Assembly: GCA_930367215.1 (NCBI GenBank)
Contig: OV884056.1
Location: forward strand, 54,436,308 to 54,500,307
DNA from: Pollenia angustigena
Taxonomy: Eukaryota > Arthropoda > Insecta > Diptera > Polleniidae
Direction of reading: 5' to 3'
Length of the DNA stretch: 64,000 nt
Made by a program: the position numbers and the translations under genes
Shown: positions 1 through 11,230 of the stretch, in pieces
How the letters are laid out: the number at the start of each line of letters is the position of its first letter
How positions within the stretch are numbered: the first letter of the stretch is position 1
Notes under the pieces: generated by a model
The model's input: the letters and a program-made list of their open reading frames with translations, nothing else
Database searches by the model: none
Told to the model about the DNA's origin: nothing

Positions 1-22
1 TTAATGTTCGGGTCTTAAGAGG
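1..22. mobile_element. Right terminus of a piggyBac-like element, copy 1
   Basis: These bases are identical to 23933-23954, the right end of the 5.9-kb insertion described at 18079-23954. They end in GGTCTTAAGAGG, the inverted partner of the left end CCTCTGCAGACC. The body of this copy would lie left of the window. The following ATAA (23-26) is the altered TTAA target duplication. Confidence 0.6.
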
Positions 23-300
23 ATAAATTGAAAAAGGATCCGCTATACAATAACATGCCTGCGAGCTTAAAATCAGCAGTGCAAAAAATAATTGAACAAC
101 TCCCTGAAAATATGAGATATTTGTCTTAAGAATGAAAAAATCGATTTACATGTATACATCTAAAAATTCAAATAAGTTTTAAACACGTCACGTCGCTTTG
201 TTTTTCTGTGGTACGAGAATAAATCGATGGATGATACAGGCCGCATTAAGCCTAAAATTCAAGAATTTCATATGAGTAAAAAAGTAGTAATTTTAAGTTT
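23..300 (+). pseudogene. Broken paralog of the secreted protein family, 3' part (copy 1)
   Basis: Bases 23-130 align with the intact gene near 4480-4570: the peptide LKKDPLYNNMPASLKS matches LKNDPLYENIPASLKL. A TAA follows PENMRYLS. Bases 210-275 continue with the segment MDDTGRIKPKIQEFH, shared with the pseudogene at 6319. The 5' part is cut off by the insertion whose last bases are 1-22. No open frame survives, so this is a dead member of the local gene family. The identical copy 2 lies at 23955-24235. Confidence 0.75.
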
Positions 301-539
301 TGACATTCTATAAATCTGACATGAATAATGATATCATAATGAAATTTGGCAGTTGTGTAGATTAAGAAGTTCTTAAAACGGTGCACCTAAAAACATCCCC
401 CTTTTTGATTAAAAAAGGACCATAATTCTCAATCTCACTCAAAATGCTAAAAATCATCAAAAGTTTAACTTTGATCTTAAATTTCTTACAAACTGCTAAA
501 CCGGTTTTAATAAAATTAAAACTGTAGGAAAGTTGAAGA

Positions 540-1000
540 AGTCCTCTCTCCAGCAAAAGAAAAATTGTAAAATTATCTTTATCGGTTCAAAAGTTTCAGC
601 CACTGAGCGTCGGTAAAGACGCTTTTCTTTTCTCCTTTCCTCCCGATATCTCTCCCGCGCACTTCGCGTAGCTACTGTCTGCAGCGTTGCCATATATGCT
701 TCATTCTTCTCTGCGGTAGCTTTGCGGCACTGCTCATCGTAACAAGAGTTTTTTTTTTGGGATTGTAACCCAAATACGGATTTGGCAGCAATCTTTATGG
801 AGTGGGAAATATGTTGCCATAGTGCGCAAATATCGCCGGGACAAGGAGTGTTCTCTCTAAGCAATTGGGCTGTTTGTGTAAAAAAGGCGGTGGCTATCTG
901 TTGTGTCCGCAGCTTTGTTACGAACAACGCTTAAACATGTTCTTACCCTGGCTGCGGAGTCAATGTTAGCTTCTTGTATCGAACGCAAGTCAGGCACACT
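540..1000 (-). pseudogene. Non-LTR retrotransposon ORF2 remnant (endonuclease-RT linker)
   Basis: A minus-strand frame of about 110 codons (597-927, readable further upstream) carries WQHISHSIKIAAKSVFG, then CYDEQCRKATAEKNEAY, then a basic stretch RERYREERRKEKRLYRR. This spacing (a W..I...I..A motif, a YDEEC-like motif, then a charged helix) is typical of the linker between the endonuclease and reverse transcriptase domains of insect LINE ORF2 proteins. No RT motif follows, so it is an isolated fragment. Family assignment is from recognition of the motif pattern only. Confidence 0.55.
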
Positions 1001-1025
1001 GGATGAAAAATAAAAGTAATTTTTA

Positions 1026-1317
1026 GATTTTTTTCGAGCAAAAATACCAGTTATTGTTTGATTTCTTCAAGCAAAAATAAAACATATTTTCTAAAGAAAT
1101 GTACATACGTGTTCCAAAAAATAAGGTTGACTTCAAATATTTATTTCAATGCGTGGTCATCATGGATATTTCTTAAGCACATTAACAAATGTATACCTAT
1201 TAAGTCAACCAAATTATTAAAACACGCACATTTCTTGAAAAAAAAAAAAAAAAAAAAAACTTTAATTTTTGCTCGATAAAATTAAAAAATAACTGTTATT
1301 TTTGCTCGAAAAAATAT
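1026..1317. mobile_element. Small inverted-repeat element (MITE)
   Basis: Arms of about 28 bp, 1028-1055 and 1287-1315, are inverted copies sharing TTTTTTCGAGCAAAAATA and CAGTTATT. The interior has an A-run at 1239-1259. There is no coding capacity. The superfamily is not determined. Copy 2 is at 24958-25249. Confidence 0.6.
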
Positions 1318-1447
1318 ATTGATACGCTTATCTTTTAAAAGAGTTGTTATTATTAAAAATAAATACATAAATTTTCACTTCTAGAAACATTTTTATAACT
1401 GCAAAAAGCATAGTTTTATAACACTGGCTACGATCATCACTCTAAGA

Positions 1448-2365
1448 CAGGGATGATAAATAGAAAACCAATATCGTACCAACGAACTTTTAAAATTGTA
1501 CTTTTTTAGCCCCAATAGTACTAAATCCTTTTTTTAATTTTATTTTTAAAAACAAAAACAAAAGGCGTGTACTTAAAATTAATTTGTACATGTAAAGAAT
1601 AGATATCAAAAAATACATGATCATTAATTATACATAATAATAGGGTGGGTAAAATTTTTTCGCGTCAAAATCATATCACACTTCTATAAATTATTTCAAG
1701 AAACTTTGCCAAATAACCATAGGTCAAAAATGAATTTCGATCCCCAGATTTTTTAAAATGGTTAGTTTTCCAAAATATTCAAGAATAGAGACAAACACAT
1801 AGTATTTGGTCTAGCCGAACCTGAATCATGCTGTTTTTAGGGTCGAGAAATCCATTTATTTATATTTTTGATTGTCGCCACAGAGCGTTTTCATACACTT
1901 TTTAGAATTTATCGTCTTTTTTTGTTTATAATGAATATAGAGCTTTTGCAGAAGTGGTTTCCTATATCTTTTAACAACTTGTCAATATCATCATATATTT
2001 AGTATGTGGCATAAGCAAGCGTTCAATGAACAAGTGCAAAAATCTATTCACAATAGTGGAGTTCAGTATTTGGTGCAAATGGTCTTGCAAAAAAGCAAAT
2101 GCAAAATATCATAGCTGTTTTGTTAAATCCAACAACAGAAAATAGAATTTCCATTTTGCATTTTCGCAAGGCTATTTGCACCAAACACTTAACTCCGCTT
2201 ATATTCATTGGACAGTAAATAGAAGTTGCCATTTGATATCAATTATACATATGTAGGTTTGAAAAATTTGGAAATAGTACCAAATGAATCACGGGGGTAC
2301 CAGCGTACTTTTTAGTTTTTAATTGTACCAAAAAAAGTACAATTGTACCAACTTTATCAACCCTG
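1448..2365. mobile_element. hAT-type non-autonomous element (918 bp), copy 1
   Basis: The ends CAGGGATGATAAA and TTTATCAACCCTG are inverted. The element is flanked by an exact 8-bp duplication CTCTAAGA (1440-1447 and 2366-2373), the hallmark of hAT integration. Poly-(GTACCAA)-like subterminal motifs occur at both ends. No transposase reading frame is present. Confidence 0.85.
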
Positions 2366-2373
2366 CTCTAAGA

Positions 2374-4140
2374 TGTCTCAAATACAATACAACACATAGC
2401 GCCATCTTGCGCTGTATTTCTTTAACATCCATTAGTTTCTGAAAATTGCGCCTTATTTAAAAACATTTTTGTTTTGTTATTTTTTGTTTATACAAATGGA
2501 GTTCAAAAATATTTTGTCTTTTGTATTTAGTTGCTATGCAAATTCTGGCAGTGAAAAATAGAACAGAGACAAGATTTTAATACCTTTTAAGGCAATTTTC
2601 TATTTAGTTTGTTTTAAATTTTAAAAGAGGTCAACATTTCATAGCACAATTGTGCTAAAGCAAACACACGTATAATTTTACGCTCTTGTATCCAGTCGTC
2701 GTTTAGGTATTGATGGCTACACGTGTGCGGATGCTTACGAATTTTTTCCAGCTTTTTTCTTGTTTTCTCATTAATCTGTTTCCAGCGAACATTTTGAAGT
2801 CAGAATGATATGTGAAAAATATTTCATGCTAAATAATGCATTTGGTAACATGCAATGTATTCTATGTTACCAAATGTTAAAAAAAAAAAAAAAAAAAAAA
2901 TAGGGAATGGGTTAATAAAAGGCATTACGATTCTTTTCATAGTGACATGAAAAGTTTTGAAGGTAAGAAAAGAAAGGATCATTTAGATATGGTAAAAAAC
3001 ATTTATGTAGAAAAAATTAAAAAATGGCTACTTGCAGTTGATCAAAACAAAGCAAGGGCAGAAAAAAATTTGAAAAAATTTAAAATATTCACTTTGTGTT
3101 TGTTGGGTAATCCTCTCTCACTAATCTAACCTCATTTTTAGTTGTGTTTACCCCTGTTTTAAAAGAACAAACAGTCATATTAAAAAATAAATAATTTTGA
3201 ATTGTTTTATTTGTTTAAGTTTTACCTTCAAGGCCAGATCTGGTAAAGTGAATTTTTGTTTAACTCAGTAACACTGTTCTGGTAGAGGGATTTTAGAGGG
3301 ATCCTGTTATAAAATTTAAGAATTGCGTTTTGAAGAGATATGAAAGAAACATACAATGCTTTCACAAAAATATGCTCACAGCTTAAATGATGCAGTGCAT
3401 AAGAATTTCTCTCATAATGAAGTAATGGTACAAGGTGAATTTTGTTGTGCAGTTCAGCGTCTAAATTATTTTTAGACAAGAAAGGGTAAAAAAGTATTCA
3501 GCTTAACTTTTTTTTTTTACCTATTGAAACAAGGGAAGATGTAATTCGCCTTTTTAGGGAGGATAAAAGCCAACACAAAAATTGCTGAACTTGTTGTAAT
3601 CAGTTCCTCAACTGTCTAACTGTCCATCGAAAGGTTTCGCCACGAAGCGATAATCGTAAACAGGTGTAGATTTGCGTTAAATAAAATATTTAATGATGCA
3701 GATAAGAAGGAACTATTCGCCAAGTTAAATAAAAATCTGATCTTAGCTAACAAAATAAATAAGTACTTATGTATGTAAGCCCCGAAACCCTGAAACTGTT
3801 AAAAGAGTTCTTTTTGAGGAAAATTTTTATAAAAGAACAACTCGAAACAAGCCATTAATAAATTGCGTAAATAGAAGACGTATAATAGAGTTTTGCCGAT
3901 AACATTTAAACAAAGCTATTTCATTCGGGAAAACGGGATCATTGTTCGGAAACTCTTGCGTTCCACACTACAGCTAAGCTTTAAGGTTATTCTTCATCAT
4001 TTTTTGCAATGTCGTAATACATTGTATTACCGTGTAAACTAGCCTTAAGTACTAGGTGTAGGAATAAGTTAAATTATTAAACACAGTTAAATAAACCACC
4101 TTTTCTGCAACCCATAAAGGGTTAATGGATTATTTTTCAC
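2374..4140. other. Non-coding stretch upstream of the secreted gene
   Basis: No convincing gene is seen. It holds a perfect 13-bp inverted repeat (CATTTGGTAACAT at 2839-2851, partner at 2864-2876) followed by a run of about 20 A at 2880-2900. Short ORFs here lack recognisable domains. The matching stretch in copy 2 is 26306-28072. Confidence 0.5.
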
Positions 4141-4175
4141 TATAAATACTGCACGTAGCAATATCTCATTCAGTT
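4141..4175 (+). promoter_or_regulatory. TATA box and initiator of the secreted gene, copy 1
   Basis: TATAAATA at 4141-4148 is followed by an arthropod initiator TCAGTT at 4170-4175. The TATA T lies 31 bp before the initiator A, the canonical spacing. This predicts a 5' UTR of about 21 nt before the ATG at 4193. The arrangement is conserved exactly in copy 2 (28073-28107). Confidence 0.75.
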
Positions 4176-4192
4176 AAGTATCATTTTTAAAA

Positions 4193-5047
4193 ATGAAAAC
4201 AACTAAAATAATTTTGAGCGTTCTGCTCAGTTGGTCTCTACAATTAATGCCAGTTTATGGCTGTGGTACCAGTATCTCAAACAGCATACAGCCGAATCAG
4301 GAGTGTTTTGAACAAAAAATTGTAAGACAAAACACTTTATGGACTCTGTTTGAGCAAAATCGTGAGGAAAATTTTGAGAAGTTGTTACGTGCAGAACTTG
4401 ATCTTTGCGAAACTATTATCGGAGAAGATAATATTTATATACACGAGTTTTTCCATAAAATTTTATACAGATTATTTAAATTGAAAAATGATCCACTGTA
4501 CGAAAACATACCTGCGAGCTTAAAATTAAATGTGGAAAATTTAATTGAAAAAGATCTCCCTGAAAATATGAAATCTATATATTTTAAGTCCGACTTTTGT
4601 CTTAAGAATGTTGGACTTAAGGTCAACACCCATGCATCCAAAGATTCAGATAAGTACCAATACCGTCCCCTAGTTGAGCTGTCGGCCGAGAAAAAATCAA
4701 CGGATACTACATCTCGCGTTATGGCTACAACTCAAGAATTTCATTCAAATAGTGGGGAAGAAGTAAAAGTAATTTTTCAGAGTGCTCATTTTAAATGGTT
4801 TTTGTTTATGGAGCTGGAATCGTTTTCAATTGTTGCTTCGGAGGCAAGTAAACCACCTGAAACAAGCACATGGAGCATTGAGTTTTTGAATACAAATAAT
4901 GTTGTACTATCTCGAGAATACCATAGAATGTGCGCCGGGCAGTTTCCCGATTCCGAAAGATGGTATGTTATGGGAATCCGTAAAGAAGACACTTCTTCAG
5001 ATAATCCTAATTGTCAATGGCGTTTGGGGTCGTGCGATTTTGAGTGA
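4193..5047 (+). CDS. Secreted cysteine-containing protein of unknown family, copy A (284 aa)
   Basis: This is an intronless ORF from an ATG in AAAATG context. Residues 1-23 form a signal peptide (basic start, hydrophobic core, likely cleavage after VYG), so the mature chain starts at Cys24. Residues 47-125 look helical and charged; residues 182-284 look beta-rich and aromatic and end in NCQWRLGSCDFE. Mature cysteines are at 24, 38, 72, 136, 247, 274 and 281; the odd number is due to Cys38, which copy B lacks. I do not recognise the family and assign no function. A canonical TATA/initiator lies upstream, and AATAAA follows the stop by about 90 bp. Against copy B at 28125 it is identical over the signal peptide, divergent at residues 28-46, and carries 11 replacement and no silent differences afterwards. 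It belongs to a local family with broken members at 1-300, 6319 and 17920. Confidence 0.85.
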   Translation: MKTTKIILSVLLSWSLQLMPVYGCGTSISNSIQPNQECFEQKIVRQNTLWTLFEQNREENFEKLLRAELDLCETIIGEDNIYIHEFFHKILYRLFKLKNDPLYENIPASLKLNVENLIEKDLPENMKSIYFKSDFCLKNVGLKVNTHASKDSDKYQYRPLVELSAEKKSTDTTSRVMATTQEFHSNSGEEVKVIFQSAHFKWFLFMELESFSIVASEASKPPETSTWSIEFLNTNNVVLSREYHRMCAGQFPDSERWYVMGIRKEDTSSDNPNCQWRLGSCDFE

Positions 5048-5134
5048 TTTGTGATTATATATAGAATATACATAGTTAATTGTTCTTTATTTAGAATTCA
5101 TTATTCAAATCAAAAATATGTAAAAAAAGAAAAT

Positions 5135-5140
5135 AATAAA
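5135..5140 (+). promoter_or_regulatory. Polyadenylation signal, copy A gene
   Basis: AATAAA lies 88 bp after the TGA stop, with a second AATAAA-like site near 5153. This is a plausible 3' end signal in AT-rich DNA, where chance matches are common. Confidence 0.4.
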
Positions 5141-5159
5141 ATTTATAAATTAAATAAAA

Positions 5160-6150
5160 GAAAATTATGAATGTTTTTAATGCCACTTGTAAATATAAGC
5201 AAAGCGACGAATATGTGTTTAGCGAATAATCAAATAAAATATTTGTTAATGCGAATACATACTTACAATATGTTAAAAATTCATATGTAAATAATTTTGA
5301 TAAAATAAACTTATTTGGGTAACAAGTTCAGTTTGGAAAAGCGATACAGTAATTTTCGTTTATAATCACTACCGTTTTTAGTCACATTAGCGATATAGTC
5401 CATTGCACTTGTATTTTCTGCCGCTATAGGTAAATTTAATATAAAGTATTTACGTTATCGTCCATTTAGCGATATATTCCATCTATCAGCATCTGGCAAA
5501 GGAAAAAATAAAGCAAATTATTAGCGTTTGAGTCACATTAGCAAAATGTTTTTAGTTCCTTTTTGCTTTGGAAACCACAAACATATAAAAGAACTAAAAA
5601 TTAAATCGTTAAATATTTGTATCTCATCAAACATCCACTCGTAAAAATTTGTTTTTGTCTTTGGCATCAGGGATGAAATACATATGTATGTATCTTATTA
5701 TTATAACTATTTTTTTTAAACAGTATCCAACGATAACTTAATTATTGTTAAGCTTGTTAGTCCTGGAGCTTCAATGTAAATAAAACAGTAATTTTTTACA
5801 GTTTTTCCCAACGCTTCGTAGGGTATTCATCTACTTTTTCAGGGGGGCGTAAATTTTTTTGATAATATAATATATTTAATATATTTGATTTTCTTCAGAA
5901 CATTTTTTGAAAAACGTAAACAATTAACAAAAATACCGTCCAATACATCCTAATTTAATATTTCAACTATGTTGCCAAATATGATTTCTTTGTTTTCAAT
6001 ATTCGCCGCATAATATCTTATATCTTGCAACTTAAGGATGTGTGTGTGTAGCCGTTTCCTACTGGTAAATTTTTGCTTGATAGACCCTCAAAAAATTAAA
6101 GCTATATAGGTTTTTGATCAGGGGTATCAGCTACTTATGATACTAGCAAC
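5160..6150. other. Non-coding spacer between intact gene and second pseudogene
   Basis: No gene is seen. The motif TTAGCGATATA recurs at about 5388 and 5467, suggesting a decayed short repeat. The sequence is nearly identical to 29116-30098 in copy 2. Confidence 0.4.
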
Positions 6151-6153
6151 ATA

Positions 6154-6255
6154 TCGGGTGATTTTTTAAGAGCTATAATAAAGTTTTTTAAAAAAAACAG
6201 CACATAAAATTCAGAAAAATGCACGAAATCTTTTTTTGAATCAATAGTACAAAAC
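6154..6255 (-). mobile_element. Terminal fragment of a mariner-like element
   Basis: This begins TCGGGTGATTTTTTAAGAGC and matches the inverted right end of the mariner at 52191-53035 through its non-coding terminus. Only about 100 bp are kept. It directly precedes the truncated pseudogene at 6319. The copy 2 equivalent is 30101-30202. Confidence 0.7.
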
Positions 6256-6318
6256 TCTTTAGCCGTATTACGCACTAACGCTGAAATCCATGTTTTAGGT
6301 AACCATTTAAATAAATCG

Positions 6319-6671
6319 ATGGATGATACAGGCCGCATTAAGCCTAAAATTCAAGAATTTCATTCAAATAGTGGGGAAAAAGTAAAAGTAATTTTAAAAG
6401 GTACCCGTTATAACTGGTTTTACTATATGGACTCGGAAGAATCGGGGTATGCAGTTAGTGCTTAGGAAGCAAGTACACCACCTGAAGGTAGCACATGGAG
6501 CATTGAGTTTTTGGATAATAAGCGTGTTGCATTTTATCAAAAGGACCGTATAATATGCAGCGCGGAGAAGAACGGTTTCCAATTAGTGTTTGTTAGAGGA
6601 ATCCTAAACACCGAAGCTTCTTCAGCAAAATGTGAATGTCAATGGCGTTTGGGGCCGTGCAATTTTCAGTG
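6319..6671 (+). pseudogene. C-terminal domain pseudogene of the secreted family, copy 1
   Basis: The frame from ATG 6319 reads MDDTGRIKPKIQEFHSNSGE and then follows the last third of the intact protein. Codon 49 is TAG (6463-6465) where the intact gene has TCG (Ser). After the stop the same frame continues through PPEGSTWSIEF and ends CQWRLGPCNFQ before TGA. The N-terminal two thirds and the signal peptide are missing, replaced by a mariner end. It is therefore a truncated and stopped paralog, diverged well beyond the difference between the two intact copies. Confidence 0.85.
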
Positions 6672-6949
6672 ATTTTTGCGTTTGTTATTACTTACAATAT
6701 GTATATTAAATATTCATATATATGTAAATAAATCTATATATAAATCGGCTAAGGCAAAACAGCTAAGAATATTTTCCTCCTCTGTATGCCAACCGATTTG
6801 AACAAAATATACACCATTTACTCAAAGAAGTCCACAATGTATATTTTATTAAAATCGGTTCAATAATTTCAGAGTTATAAGCGTTCAATTCAAAATTGTT
6901 ACTAACACAAATGCAAAATAAATAAATAAAAATTTATTTTCAATTATGT

Positions 6950-8757
6950 TATTTAGTATTACTATTTTGGACAATCATTTAAACAAAATGAGATTAGATA
7001 ACAGGGATAAGTTTATATTAGATAAATTTAATAAGACGAAAACTTTTTTAGGAAGAAATAGGGATATATTAGTATTAAAGGCAGATAAGGGCAACACAAC
7101 CGTGGCTATGTATAAGGGAGATTATGACATAAGAATTAATAATATCATAGAAGATGATACAAAATATAAGGTGATCAATAGGGATCCTACGGGTAGATTG
7201 GAAAAAACTAATAATGAAATTGTAGAAGAACTTTTTAGGCAGAAAATTATATCCATATCCGAAAGACATAAACTCCAAACAAATATTGCTACTTCTCCTA
7301 AACTTTATGGTTTACCAAAAATTCACAAGGTCGATTTTTCCTTTGAGACCAATATGTTCTTTTATAAACTCACCCTCTTATGAATTGTGTAGATATTTGA
7401 CGAATATTTTAAAAAGAATAACTGAACATTCTCTATATAATGTTAAGGATTCAGTGCAATTCAAAGATAAGTTAAGTAATTATAGTATACAAAACAATGA
7501 AAAATTAATTTCATTAGATGTGGTATCGCTATTTCCTAGTCTACCAGTCGATTTGGCACTTGAAATAATAGAGGAAAAATGGAGCATAGTAGAGGAATAT
7601 ACGAAAATTGACAAGGGACTGTTTTTAAGAATTTTAAAATTTTGTATAGAGGACAACAGATATTTTAGTTGTAATGGGAAAGTATATACACAACTGAAAG
7701 GACTTCCAATGGGATCTCCTGCTTCTCCAATTGTAGCGGATATTGTAATGGAAACGTTACTTGACACGTCCATTGGAAAACTGAATATTAAACCTAAGAT
7801 AATGATAAAATATGTTGACGACATTTTCTGCATTATTAATGAATGTGGGGTAAATAACTTGTTGGACACATTTAATGAGTTTAATAGTAATATTAAATTC
7901 ACTTTAGAAATGGAAAGTAACTCAAAATTACCTTTCTTAGATACTTTAATAATAAGAAAGGGAAATAATTTATTAATAGATTGGTATCAAAAACCAACAG
8001 CATCAGGCAGAATTTTGAATTATTATTCTGGACACAGTAGACGGATTATTATAAATACTGCTAGAAATTTAATAAATAGGATACTAACAATTAGTGACAA
8101 GGTTTATCACAGAAAAAACATTATTAGAATTAGAAATATATTAAGGGATAACAATTTTCCAAATAGTTTGAGTTATGGATTAATTAATCAATATAGAGAT
8201 AGGTGTAATGGGAATGCTAGACATATGATTACAACAGAACCAATGATATACAAATCATTATCATACATATCAAATGTTTCGGAAAGGATAAAAGAATCAA
8301 AAATCTTTGACACTAATAAATATAAGATAGCATACAAAGCTTATAATACATTGAATGGTTTATTTAGCAAGACAAAGGATAGAACTGGGATAAATGGGAT
8401 ATGTCTAACATTGTCTACAAAATTCCTTGTAAAGGAAATGATAATGAAAGATGCAACCAGGTTTACATAGGTACAACGAAGAACAAATTGAGGACAAGAA
8501 TTGCGGGACATAAATCCGATCAAAAATATAGGGACATTAATTCTAAAAAGACAGCGTTAAGTCATCATTGTCATCTATCTAATCACTATCCAAATTTTGA
8601 AGAAGCGTCGGTTTTAAACACTGAAACTAACTACAAACGCAGATATATATTAGAAATGTTACACATAATTAATACACCAATTGCACAGAGAATAAATTTT
8701 AAAGCAGACACAGAACATATAGCGAATAATTATAGGAATTTAGTTATTAAGGGATAG
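6950..8757 (+). pseudogene. Penelope-like RT plus GIY-YIG polyprotein, two frameshifts
   Basis: Segment 1 (6950 to about 7338) holds the N-terminal part with DILVLKADKGN and SPKLYGLPKIHK. An extra T in a T-run near 7338 moves the frame. Segment 2 (7339 to about 8400) is the RT core with GLPMGSPASPIVAD, the catalytic YVDD in KYVDDIFCI, and LPFLDTLI. A second shift near 8400 restores the first frame. Segment 3 (8401-8757) is a GIY-YIG nuclease: IVYKIPC, VYIGTT, LRTRIAGH and a conserved Glu in RRYILEML. In intact elements this is one protein that nicks DNA and primes reverse transcription at the target. Two frameshifts make this copy inactive unless they are sequencing errors. Confidence 0.85.
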
Positions 8758-8871
8758 AAGATTAGATAAAATAATATAAAAATAGGTACCTATCGCAGCC
8801 TTGGAACAAGAGGGTTCAATTTGTTACATGAAAACTAGGACCTTCTTGTCCTTAGGTCACGATATACATAT

Positions 8872-8953
8872 TAGTTTGTAATAATGAAAATAAGTTTAAT
8901 TATGTATGTATGTAGTTTGTAATAATGAAAATAAGTTTAATTATGTATGTAAG
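8872..8953 (+). repeat. Two 41-bp tandem repeats in the Penelope-like 3' tail
   Basis: TAGTTTGTAATAATGAAAAT starts at 8872 and again at 8913, and the following bases also repeat. It lies in the non-coding 3' region of the retroelement. Confidence 0.75.
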
Positions 8954-9028
8954 ATAAGATAAAAATAAGTTTAGTTTTTAAAAAATCTTTATTTTATAGG
9001 ATTTTTCATTAGCCAAAATATTTTGTTA

Positions 9029-9765
9029 TTATAATAAAAAGTTAGGGTGATCGAATATTCGACATTTTTCAGAAACCGGTTTTCGAATATTTCGACTATA
9101 TAAATCAGACAGTTAAGAACGTTTTCTTCCTTTGTTTGTTAACCGAACCTCTATGGGGAGAAAGAAGGGGAAATATGAGAGACAAAATTTCTTTTTTTTT
9201 TTACTTTTCTGTGATAATTTTTAAATTTGCTATAATATAGAACTTAGAAACATAATATTAAAGGTGTAGGATCCTGAGTGAGTGATAACCTATAAGATAC
9301 AAAATGCTGGTATTTTTTGTTTTTCATCTGGAACTTTTTGAATTTTCGTTAATATTCGACCTATAAAGATAAAATTATACATTAAACTGGGTGAATAAGA
9401 ACATGTAAGGTGAGCTTTTTGGTACTTTTTCGTTCTAAATTTGGTACTTTGATTAATTTTCGTTTTATACTGAACTTACAAAATTAAATTAACTCACGTA
9501 GAAGATAAAATCGCCAAATCGATCCACTTTGAAGGAAAAAATAAATGCTCGAAACAATTTAATTCATATATACTTAGATGAATTATATTTTCTTCATATT
9601 TACAAAAAAAAATTATGGTCGAATTTTGACCATAAGGCGAACACTAGTTAATTTAAATAAACTTATTTTTGTAACACAAATTCAGTAAAGAAACCCGAAA
9701 CGTACATTGGCAGACTAACCAACAGCCGTTTTAATAAAAAAACAAAGAAAAACAAAAAAAAAAAA
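9029..9765. other. AT-rich non-coding stretch
   Basis: No gene is seen. It is shared with copy 2 (31101-31835) with scattered substitutions only. Confidence 0.4.
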
Positions 9766-10330
9766 GGGAACGATTGGCGAAGGCTAATCCGTCCCTCACG
9801 CCCACCAAAGTTTGAGAAAAATTATATTTTTACATTAAATCTGACCTTTATATTTCATAACTTACAAAATATTAATTTTGTAGAATAATTCTTAACAAGA
9901 TTTTTCTTAATCTCTCATTAAACAAAATAAGTCTGGGATCACACAATGAAAGCTTTCTTTCAGAAAGTCCGAGTTTATTGGTGAAAATGTCAATACATTT
10001 TATGTCCCTAGGGTCAATTCCTTAGCAGTTATAGCCCTTTTTCTTCAATATATTTCTAGTCTGTATTTACTTTGTATGGGAGCCCCCTTAATGAATAGTG
10101 ACAGCGGGTAGATATGGTAGAAACAAATGATATGCGTTTGACTTTTTTTATCAAACGCACACAAACGCAAATATTGAAGCTGAACAGACGTGTGTAAGAA
10201 AAAAATAGTTAGAGAAAACTTATTAAGTTGTTGGAAACTTCACTTATAACAACTACGGACAGTCGGACTTAACGATTTTGCTCAAACTTTGGCGGGCGTG
10301 AGGGACGGTTTAGCCTTTGCCGATTGTCCT
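9766..10330. mobile_element. MITE with about 50-bp terminal inverted repeats, copy 1
   Basis: The left end (GATTGGCGAAGGCTAA, then CCGTCCCTCACGCCC) is the inverted copy of the right end (GGGCGTGAGGGACGG, then TTTAGCCTTTGCCGATTG). There is no ORF. Inside, 9931-9975 is one arm of the MITE family seen complete at 12434-12575. The copy 2 equivalent is 31836-32398. Confidence 0.75.
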
Positions 10331-10439
10331 ACAACTTTTTTGGTGTCGTTTTTTATCAATACCCACCAAATTGGGGGGGTGAGATCATGGGAAAAATAGA
10401 AAACAAATATGCTCCATATAGTTAACGACCACCCTAATC

Positions 10440-11230
10440 TTTATCTTCTTCCATCTATCTCTATCTATCTATATATATAAAATAGGATGTGTATGTAACG
10501 TATGGACTCCAAAATGGTTTGGCCGATTTTGATGAAATTTTTACAGTAACATAACGTGAGGCCTAAAAATAAAATAGGCTACTTATTTTTCCGATAGGGG
10601 CAGAGGAATTGGTACCCCCATAGGATGCCAATATTAAATATCGCATATCTTAAGAGCCCCCTACACGCATTTTGTTGAACTTTTGGTAGTAGGATCTTCT
10701 GAAATAAAATAGCAGCGGGGAAGTGGTACCCCCCAAAGGACCCCAATGTTTAATATCGCATATCTTAAGAACTGTTATAGTGAGAATGTTCAAACGTTGT
10801 AGAAGTCACTCTTATGGTATACTATACTTTTGAAAATAAAAATAAAGCGAGTAGGCGTAGGGGGCAAATACCTCCCATAGGAAGCATATATATTAAATAT
10901 CGCTCAACTGAAGAACTATAAAAGGGAGAGTCTTCAAACATGGTTAAAGCTACTATTGTGGTAAACTTTAAATTTCAATATAATAATGGGCGAGGTAGAC
11001 AGAGGAGTGGGGTACTGCTCCCCTCCCCTAATATCTGAAGACAAAAGTCTTCAATGTACAATGGAAAAAGCACGAATTACACCTCCCATACGAATACACT
11101 TGCAAAACGGTTACTGTAAAAGCAATAAATTTAGTACAAGATGCTTTGTAATCAATACACGATCCGTTTTAAAAAATTTTACTAATTTTATTTCGATTGG
11201 GGTAGCAAAACGCACCGGGTTAAGCTAGTT
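10440..11230. repeat. Helitron-like leader with degenerate internal repeats
   Basis: It starts with a TCTATC/TATATA tract and a segment ending GGCCGATTTTGATGAAATTT, a motif I associate with insect Helitron-type repeats (recognition, not proven). Three to four imperfect units of about 130-150 bp follow. Each has a run of C and TTAAATATCGCATATCTTAAGA or a variant (10614, 10730, 10875). No Rep/helicase is present. The 80-aa ORF at 10986 is within these repeats and is not a gene. Copy 2: 32510-33299. Confidence 0.4.

Larger units (their letters stand above)
6947..9028 (+). mobile_element. Penelope-like element, 5'-truncated, present only in copy 1
   Basis: Copy 2 reads straight from the sequence before 6947 into that after 9028 at 31100, apart from small differences, so this is an insertion private to copy 1. 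It carries a Penelope-type reverse transcriptase followed by a GIY-YIG endonuclease, the order that defines the group. The 3' region holds two 41-bp tandem repeats (8872-8953). No hammerhead motif is visible within this truncated copy. Confidence 0.85.

Noticed and set aside
495..927. 143-aa minus-strand ORF as a host gene
   Set aside because: Its residues match the endonuclease-RT linker pattern of LINE ORF2 and no other part of a gene is present; called as a retrotransposon remnant.
6947..9028. Hammerhead motif within the Penelope-like element
   Set aside because: I looked for CTGATGA and TCATCAG with matching GAAA/TTTC and found none; the copy is 5'-truncated.
10986..11228. 80-aa ORF (also 33055-33297)
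   Set aside because: Lies within degenerate repeat units, no domain, identical in both copies simply because of the duplication.
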